Position numbers and translations under genes: made by a program. A stretch of 64,000 nt of DNA, taken from assembly GCA_964030785.1 (NCBI GenBank), contig OZ034978.1:6948501-7012500 (forward strand). The letters run 5' to 3'. Below the pieces are notes generated by a model. It was not told the DNA's origin. It was given only the letters and a program-made list of their open reading frames with translations, and did no database searches. Positions 58,801 to 64,000 of the stretch are shown in pieces (the first letter of the stretch is position 1; each line of letters opens with the position of its first letter). This stretch comes from Siderastrea siderea. Its lineage: Eukaryota; Cnidaria; Anthozoa; Scleractinia; Rhizangiidae.

Positions 58801-61800
58801 ACAATTATTATTAGATCGGATTTTTGATGTTCAGAGTTTGATTGTTGTTGCTGCTGAAAGGTGCAGTAATACGAAAGTCCATGAAAACACATATATTTAA
58901 CAATTATTCGCCGAAGGCGAAGTGAATATTGTGGAATAATCCCCTCGAATTCGTCTCGGGGATTATTCCACAATATTCATTTCGCCTTCGGCGAATAATT
59001 GTTAAATATATGCTGAGCCTGAGCCTGAGGAGAATAATTGTTTCAGTATAATTGCTCAGGTGATTATCAGAGCAAATGGAGTTTTTTTTTCTTTTCTCCA
59101 GAAACATCAAAATTAGTGCTTCAGTATTGTAATCACCTCGTGCGGGGGGATTATAGCAAGATATGACGTAATCCTCAACCAGTCAGAGCGTGCACTTCTC
59201 TATAATCACCTGAGCAATTATACTTAAGTGTGTATAAATGTTGTATCAGACAATATTACCTGGTTAACAACTGAAGCCTGTCGTCATCATATTGCACCAA
59301 CAGGATTGATGCAGGGTATGTCAAGATGTTGCTGATGGGTGAAAAGTCTATTTTGGGTGTCGGCAGCCGAGGGAGACAAAGGGACACAATGTTGGCGTGA
59401 TCTTTGTAGGTGTTAATGATAGTCCACTCCTGGCAGAAAGATGATGCAAATAAAAAAAAATTGTTACTGTAATTCCTTTCCTTTATATAAACAGTATGCA
59501 CGTTTTAATTACAAGGGTCTCAAAAGTTGAACTCTCAAATAACAATAGGATGCTAATAGCACTATATCCTAAAAGATTCTATAGGATATTAAGTAGGGCC
59601 TTGTCAAAATTCTGGGTTAGGATCCTAGTATAACATCCCATTAGGATCCTAAGTCCCTGGGTAGAATTTCTACTAGCGATATGTTTTTACATCTATACTT
59701 AAAAGGGCTATGTCACGCCATTTTAGTATCTTTTTAAAAGCTAAAAAGTGTCTTAGCATCAATTGAATTCCAAAAATAATGGCCTAGCTTTGTTATTAAA
59801 GACTACATTTTGGCACTGAAACTGTTTCCTGTCGTCTGTTGCTACCAATGGCGAGGATGGAAATGGATTGAAACTTGAAACACTTGGGTCGATTTTTTTC
59901 AAGTTTTGATGCTATGTTCTCAAAACCAAAAAATTGTTTTGGTTAGCTGTCCCTGATAAAATTCATTTGATATCTTCCTCATAGTTTTACAGGAATAATC
60001 CATGTATAAGTAAAGGCACTAGGTAACGATTTTAGCACAGAACTGACTGTGATTTGTTATGACATATACTTACATACACACTATAATTTGGCAGGCATGA
60101 GAGCAGATGTGCTGCCATTTCCTGTTGGAATCTCTCATGAAGCTGTATTTTTCCTTTCTTCATTTCCCATCGTTTGATGCAACTTCCAGCTTTTCCTAAA
60201 ATTGCCATAATTATTTTAAAAGAAAAATAAATTAGAAGATAACAACATGATAAAAAGATTGTTAATAATTCACTCTACAGTACTGTGAAAGTAATGAAAC
60301 AAAAATTAATTTCATCTAATTTTGCGAGATCTGTACAACCTGTAAGTAAAATATTTGCCAACACTTTATCAAAATTTCGCATATATGTAGATTCAAGCTA
60401 CTTCTGACTAGAACTTGGTCAAAAATTCAGTGAAAATTCGCAGACAGATACAAAGCTTTTAATTAGTAAAAAGATCATTTTGTTGGCAGACTTTCCGGAC
60501 AAAACAGTGCAAAGGAATGCCTACTTTACTTTCTACTAAACACACATTGACTTTCTGCTTTCTGGCTTGATATTTTTGACAAGTGCAGAAAGGGATTAAC
60601 TCACCAGTTGTGCAGACTAGAATTGCTTCCCCAGAGTTCTTGGACAAAAATTGGACATTATTCACACGATACTCTGAAACTGTACAACAGTAAAAGTACA
60701 TCATCAGTATTAAAATTAATTTTTTTTTAAACACAACAACGTTCTTCAGTTTTCAGAACATGTTTCGATGTTTCAAACATCACCATCAGCCATAATGAAT
60801 ATATACTAAGGTTTACAGAATAATCGTTATTATATAAGCTACAGCCTATACAATGAGCCTTTATAAATTCAAATATACGTAAAATGCAGACTTATTTAAA
60901 CTAACCAATAAAAATTTAAAAAGAACAATAGTAAAAACCACTAAGCTGTAATAGATACATTTAAAAATGTGACGATAAATTGACATGCTCAACTTGTTTG
61001 TTGAGTTCGGGATTCAACCATTCGATATGAAAACTCTCCCTAATTTTAAGTTAAGAGAAGGTCTTAGTTTAATCAATAATTTTAATTAAAACAGGAGGCA
61101 TCATTTTAATTTACAATGCTGAGCACTGAAGAAGTGACGAGAGTTACAATGTAACTAAGTGATCAAAAACAAAATTTAAACGTGATTACAGAGACTATGT
61201 CAAGGAGATTTGGCAATTATTATTGAAAAAACTGTGCCACATTAATTTGGGAGGGGGGTACTCCTTAAAGTGGGCTATATGAGGAGGCTCCGTCCAAAAG
61301 GGGTTTCTTTTTTAACCTGGCAGTATACTAAAGGGTATGAAAAATTGTCATTTTAGTACATTAAAGGGTCACAAAATTCGCTGCAAAGTGAAAGAGAAAG
61401 CGGCTAAAGCTGAGTGTATAAAAGAGTGTCAAATTTTGGCAGAAATTACAAGGCAAAACACTTAAAAGCTTGGGAGACTTTGATCAAATGAGACACGAGG
61501 ACTGAAAGTCTGGGGAAAATGTGGCAATCAAGGGAAATTCTATTGTTTTGGTTTTTCCTTGAGTTATAAGAAAGGGGTACAATTTTGCTCTAGATATATG
61601 AAAAGGGTGACAGTTTGGTAAAATTAGTATGTTAAAGGGGAAGTGCTTGAACCTCCAGGCAATTCCTCCAGGCGGAGCCTCCCTAGATAAAACTTTATTG
61701 AGTACCTCCGGTGGGGGGGGGGGGGGCATTTATGACTTAGTACCTGTGCTCAGACACAAATTAAATCCTCCTTCACTAAATTTTGCTGTTGTTTTAATTT

Positions 61801-64000
61801 GTTTTTTCCTTTCAACACAGGAAGGTAACCAAATGCAAGGATGGACACAGGAATAATTCCAAATGGGGTTGGAATGACCTTGACAAAAAGTACTCTAACT
61901 GGAATTTCTTAGGAGTTTTTGGAACTTAACCCTTTACAACCTAACAGTGTCGTACATGAAATTCCTCTTTACATAATCAATACTTGCTGAGACATTATTT
62001 TAAGCAATGAGAACAAAGAAAGTGGTCACCAAGGTTAAGAAGTCTTGATATTTAGACACATTCTCCTTACTAGTTCCACAAGAAATGTATGGAGAACAGT
62101 AAGGAGAATATGCATTTTCATATCAGGGCTTGAAGGGTTAATGTCAATAAAAGACTCACTTACCAAACACTTAATAAAACTAGATCCAAACATACCCAAA
62201 GTAGTGAGAATTTATAACAAAACGTAAAAGTAGCTTACAATCTTGTTCACTGTGGGAATGAGGAAACAAACATGGAAGAGGATCAGAAAGGATCCGACAG
62301 CCATCTGCAGCAAAGAAAACAAAATAATGAATAAATTAGCATAAAAATGCAGTGGCAAGGCAAGTCCATGCATGCACAATAAGGTATGACAGCAAATTTA
62401 TTGGAGATGTTGATATTTGAGAGACCTTTGACCCGCTTTGCTAGTATTTAAACTGTAATATTGCTTTATAAGTTTTCTAATTTCTTATCTATTGGTTCTA
62501 TTTGTAAAGATGTGTATAGTATTCTTGTAATTGCTTATCTATTGTATTGTAAATTTTTTGTATTCTTTAATAAATAACATTAAAAATAATAATAATAAAA
62601 AAAATAAGGTATGACAAAATTTCATTTTAAAGGTATAGATGAGTAGAATTTATAAACCACATAACTACTTACAAATCATTTTATACATAGACAACAGGTT
62701 TAAAACGCAAAAGAAGAAACAAAAACTAGCACAGGATTCCCCCGATGATAAGATAAATACAGTACAGCTCAGAGATAAGCATCAAAGGTACACACAAAAG
62801 GCACCCATGTTTTTTGTGTCAACCCATTCCAAATAGCGCATTTCGAAACACATTTCTTGGACATGCTTTTTCTTTGTTTGTTATTCATCCCAATAACTTT
62901 GCTTTGGTTCTCAGGAACAAAAACAAGTAAAGCACGTGTAGTGGAAATTAATGTTGTATTGCAATATTCTTACAATTCATTTGTTTGTTACTTGGTTCAT
63001 TGCTTTATTTGTTCATTGGTCTACGAGTTTGTTGCTTCATTGGTTGGTTTGTTGGTTCATTCATTGGATCGTTGGTTCATCTATTTGCTTGTTTGTTGAT
63101 TTATTTATTCTTCGCAACAAACAGTTTTTTTTTCAATGTTGATAATTTACATGATGTAGTGATAAGCAGGAGGCCTCAAGAAACATGGGGCTTATAGTGA
63201 AGAGGCAACCTGGCAATTCCAGTTTGCAGCATTTTTTTTTATTTAGTTAGCATGCAAATGGCAAAAATCTACAAAATAAAGAACTTATTAATTTTTGTGT
63301 TAAGCTTCTCAAACAGAACATTGGAAATTATTCTCCTGAAACAAGACAGAGTATCTGAGGAGGTGATATAAGTGGACAAAGAATTCCACAAACCAGGTAC
63401 ACGTACTTGAAAGGGAATCGAAAACCATGCAACATTTGTTTGGCAAGTGCATGCACAAGTTCAGAGCCACATTGAAATTTTGTGCTTCATATTATAGCTA
63501 AGAAATAAATTTTTAAAAAATTAAGACAATTTCCACTGAACGTTCAAGCAGTAAGTGCAAAAATTTAGTTACCAAAAAAAATACTCATAGCATGGTAACA
63601 TTTTAAATAAAAAAAGAACAAATTATCAATACTTAAACTCCCAAGGTGACCCGGCAAGAGAAACTTGAATTTGAAGTTATCCACATTTTAATTGAAAAGA
63701 TGCTTCGCGTCAGTTCAAAACAACATGGCGCCCATCTTTAGCATATTTTTACGAGATTTGACATTAATTTTCGCGAGAATGCTTGAGAATTTAATCGCGA
63801 AGTCACTTGGAGAAGCAAATTAAGGTGTGATGTTTCAAATGGTATTGAAAATGTTATCATGCTAGGAGTAGTATTTCAGTAAATAATTTTTGCACTTATT
63901 GCTCCAATGTTGAGCATATAGTACATAAATCATACCTGGTCCACCGGATAAAGAGACCCTGTAGAACTGTACAGCACTGCAAAGTTCACCATCATTTGCC
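46889..64000 (-). CDS. MED16: MED16, Mediator complex subunit 16, C-terminal 621 residues (5' end outside window)
   Basis: Sixteen exons: 64000(partial)-63936, 62304-62239, 60679-60605, 60189-60074, 59429-59260, 56805-56750, 56150-56004, 55192-55079, 53526-53293, 52888-52811, 51567-51464, 50167-50053, 49423-49325, 48932-48864, 48307-48100, 47039-46889; 1,866 coding nt in frame. MED16 is a tail-module subunit linking activators to RNA polymerase II. Matches to human include VQFYRVSLS, TKRARISG, LLQYCLLTGWEWWDVLMAA, RAIKASLF, IRSLLRS, ISDVEVDKV, DTSTLGTLREMLVLVRLWG, ESLALLFKVFTKIW, and the C-terminal CTRCNC...AKAWEQRWVRACVCGG, equal to human CTRCGC...VKQWEQRWIKNCLCGG. The first part is the end of the WD40-like N-terminal region. 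Cys pairs CxxCxC and CxCGG suggest metal binding. All introns are GT-AG except one GC-AG after the exon at 50053. Introns carry a Penelope fragment, SINE and MITEs. Confidence 0.95.
47342..47592. mobile_element. 251-bp foldback element with 105-bp arms
   Basis: Arms 47342-47446 and 47487-47592 are about 85% complementary (shared TGACTTTTTTATGGGCT, ATCATTTGT, GGGGCATG, GTGACGTCACAAACTG). It lies in the last MED16 intron, about 300 nt from the final exon. No ORF. Confidence 0.85.
48347..48591. repeat. About 245-bp repeat, second arm of the 25-kb inverted pair
   Basis: Reverse complement of 23,426-23,668, with a longer C run here (about 18) and a small deletion in the C/G block. It lies 40 nt upstream of the 48,100 exon acceptor of MED16, inside the intron. 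Confidence 0.88.
48625..48700. repeat. Direct duplication containing ATTGGCTACGC
   Basis: CTCTGATTGGCTACGCAAACTCG occurs twice, 37 bp apart (about 48,629 and 48,669). ATTGG is an inverted CCAAT box, but no promoter is otherwise indicated inside this intron. Confidence 0.6.
51014..51228. mobile_element. MITE carrying one 106-bp-family unit, copy B
   Basis: Left end TTTTAACCCTTTCACTCCC, right end CACTCCTGGTAGTAAATTGGTTAA; the core GTCTGTGGATGAAATCC matches copy A at 25,182. Confidence 0.75.
51614..51824. mobile_element. High-copy TTAACCCTTTAAGCC MITE, copy 6
   Basis: Begins AATAACCCTTTAAACCC and ends GGGGGTTAAAAGGTAA. It begins about 46 nt upstream of the MED16 exon at 51464-51567. Confidence 0.8.
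53587..53797. mobile_element. High-copy TTAACCCTTTAAGCC MITE, copy 7
   Basis: Begins TTTAACCCTTTAAACCC and ends GGGGTTAAAGGTTAA, in copy 2 orientation. It begins about 60 nt upstream of the MED16 exon at 53293-53526. Confidence 0.8.
53933..54344. mobile_element. GCAACTTG-type MITE hosting a nested MULE-like MITE
   Basis: Outer ends GCCGGATAAAACAGGCAAC at left and GATATTGCCGG at right with CAAGTTGC / GCAACTTG motifs, related to 26,841. It is interrupted by the element at 54036-54197. Confidence 0.65.
54036..54197. mobile_element. 162-bp Mutator-like foldback MITE with 9-bp TSD, nested
   Basis: Ends TAGCCTACGTAGCAGGCGTA and its complement (one mismatch over the first 23 bp, then looser pairing). 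The 9-bp repeat CAGAAAGTA flanks exactly at 54027-54035 and 54198-54206. The first six bases of the termini (TAGCCT) equal those of 10487-10579, so the two may share a transposase. Confidence 0.88.
54685..55059 (-). mobile_element. Dimeric tRNA-derived SINE with 11-bp TSD
   Basis: An 11-bp duplication AAAATGCGTTA (54685-54695 and 55049-55059) flanks a 353-bp insert. On the minus strand this is a body unit (55048-54946) lacking its tRNA head, followed by a complete unit: linker, tRNA-like head (54889-54819) and a second, nearly identical body (54803-54697). The body ends in a palindromic ATATGAATTTCATAT. It lies 20 nt from the donor of the MED16 exon at 55079. Confidence 0.88.
54819..54889 (-). 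repeat. tRNA-like head of the SINE (Thr-like GGT loop)
   Basis: A near-complete cloverleaf: acceptor GGCTTG/CAAGCC, D-stem GCTC/GAGC, anticodon loop CCGGTAT, B box GGTTCGAATCC, A box TAGCTCAATTGG. Position 33 is C rather than the invariant U, and one T-stem pair is A-G, so it is a promoter module of the SINE and not a working tRNA. Confidence 0.8.
57171..58460 (-). mobile_element. Penelope-like element fragment flanked by inverted terminal repeats
   Basis: About 290-bp repeats at 57171-57464 and 58196-58460 are reverse complements (landmarks GGTAGGGAAACTGAGTGTAT, CCAATATTTCAAAGGGCAC, GTCAACGTTAAACTAAGGG). Between them, minus strand, is the C-terminal part of a PLE protein. Inverted terminal repeats (pLTR-like) are a known arrangement of Penelope-like retroelements. 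It is inside a MED16 intron, on the same strand as the gene. Confidence 0.8.
57601..58130 (-). pseudogene. Penelope-like element GIY-YIG endonuclease remnant
   Basis: The minus strand reads AAPLVAFRRSDNISSLLVNAKL, then RCGNNCLTRNYL, the CNSKNVLYMVQCNRCHKQYIG / ETKRRLKDRF block of a GIY-YIG nuclease, and RDSVRKAREAYLMEPLGLNRR at the end. The Cys-rich linker before the nuclease is typical of EN+ PLEs. The reverse transcriptase domain is missing, and residues after KDRF appear partly deleted. The stop is at 57601. Confidence 0.8.
58890..59012. repeat. Foldback with 55-bp arms
   Basis: Arms 58890-58944 and 58958-59012 differ at one position and enclose a 13-nt loop. Outer sequence CATATATTTAAC, inner GGAATAATCCCC. 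It abuts the next foldback. Confidence 0.9.
59045..59224. mobile_element. 180-bp MITE with AGTATAATTGCTCAGG ends
   Basis: Perfect 23-bp inverted ends (59045-59067, 59202-59224). The interior has GCACTTC and TGACGTAATCCTC motifs. Ends about 35 nt from the MED16 exon at 59260. Confidence 0.8.
61927..62142. mobile_element. High-copy TTAACCCTTTAAGCC MITE, copy 8
   Basis: Left end CTTAACCCTTTACAACC, right end GGGCTTGAAGGGTTAA; shares its right half with copy 5. Confidence 0.82.
62378..62616 (+). mobile_element. 5'-truncated retroposon with 14-bp TSD
   Basis: The 14-bp duplication AATAAGGTATGACA (62378-62391 and 62603-62616) flanks 211 bp of T/A-rich 3' UTR-like DNA ending in an AATAATAATAAAAAAA tail. 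A long TSD and an A-rich tail are the mark of target-primed reverse transcription. The source LINE is not identifiable. Confidence 0.85.
62985..63115. repeat. Degenerate TTGG/TTCA tetranucleotide tract
   Basis: TTCATTGGT, TGGTTGGTTTGTTGG and TTTGTTGATTTA units in a 4-bp register inside a MED16 intron. Open frames through it are low-complexity artefacts. Confidence 0.8.

Overview
This window is metazoan nuclear DNA, most likely from an anthozoan cnidarian (a stony coral or sea anemone). The evidence is four conserved animal genes with many GT-AG introns, a eukaryotic tRNA gene, and AT-rich non-coding DNA full of short foldback transposons, tRNA-derived SINE pieces and LINE tails of a kind common in cnidarian genomes. 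The species assignment is inference.

Layout. (1) 1-4,378: no gene seen; a decayed tRNA-like SINE, C-rich low-complexity DNA and a candidate promoter near 3.3 kb. (2) 4,379-15,353, plus strand: a complete six-exon ABCC4/MRP4-like ABC transporter, about 1,314 aa. (3) 33,975 down to 18,142 (perhaps 17,054), minus strand: RAD51D, a RAD51 paralogue of homologous recombination, in ten supported exons including a 10-nt micro-exon. (4) 34,261-34,334, plus: an intact tRNA-Arg(UCU) between the divergent starts of RAD51D and PDHX. (5) 34,894-43,468, plus: PDHX, the E3-binding component X of mitochondrial pyruvate dehydrogenase, five exons, 489 aa. (6) 64,000 down to 46,889, minus: the C-terminal 621 residues of Mediator subunit MED16 in 16 exons; its 5' part lies beyond the window.

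All exon joins given here keep reading frame and phase from exon to exon, and each protein aligns from memory along its length with the human family member. No database was searched.

The four genes are unrelated in function (membrane export, DNA repair, mitochondrial metabolism, transcription). There is no operon logic; the only structural coupling is the roughly 0.9 kb divergent RAD51D/PDHX promoter interval containing a tRNA gene. ABCC4 and PDHX converge on RAD51D and MED16 respectively.

Most remaining sequence is mobile DNA: TA-flanked and 9-bp-TSD foldback MITEs, several nested insertions, a high-copy family with TTAACCCTTTAAGCC-like ends (eight copies), a four-copy family near 31-37 kb, an L1-like ORF1, a Penelope-like GIY-YIG fragment flanked by inverted repeats, a dimeric tRNA SINE, and an inverted repeat pair 25 kb apart that brackets RAD51D exons 1-7 and all of PDHX. 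I found no CRISPR, prokaryotic or wholly new gene system. The points most worth a second look are the NBD1 H-loop His-to-Tyr change in the ABC transporter, the RAD51D micro-exon, the MED16 GC-AG intron, and the small MITEs whose insertions can be delimited exactly.
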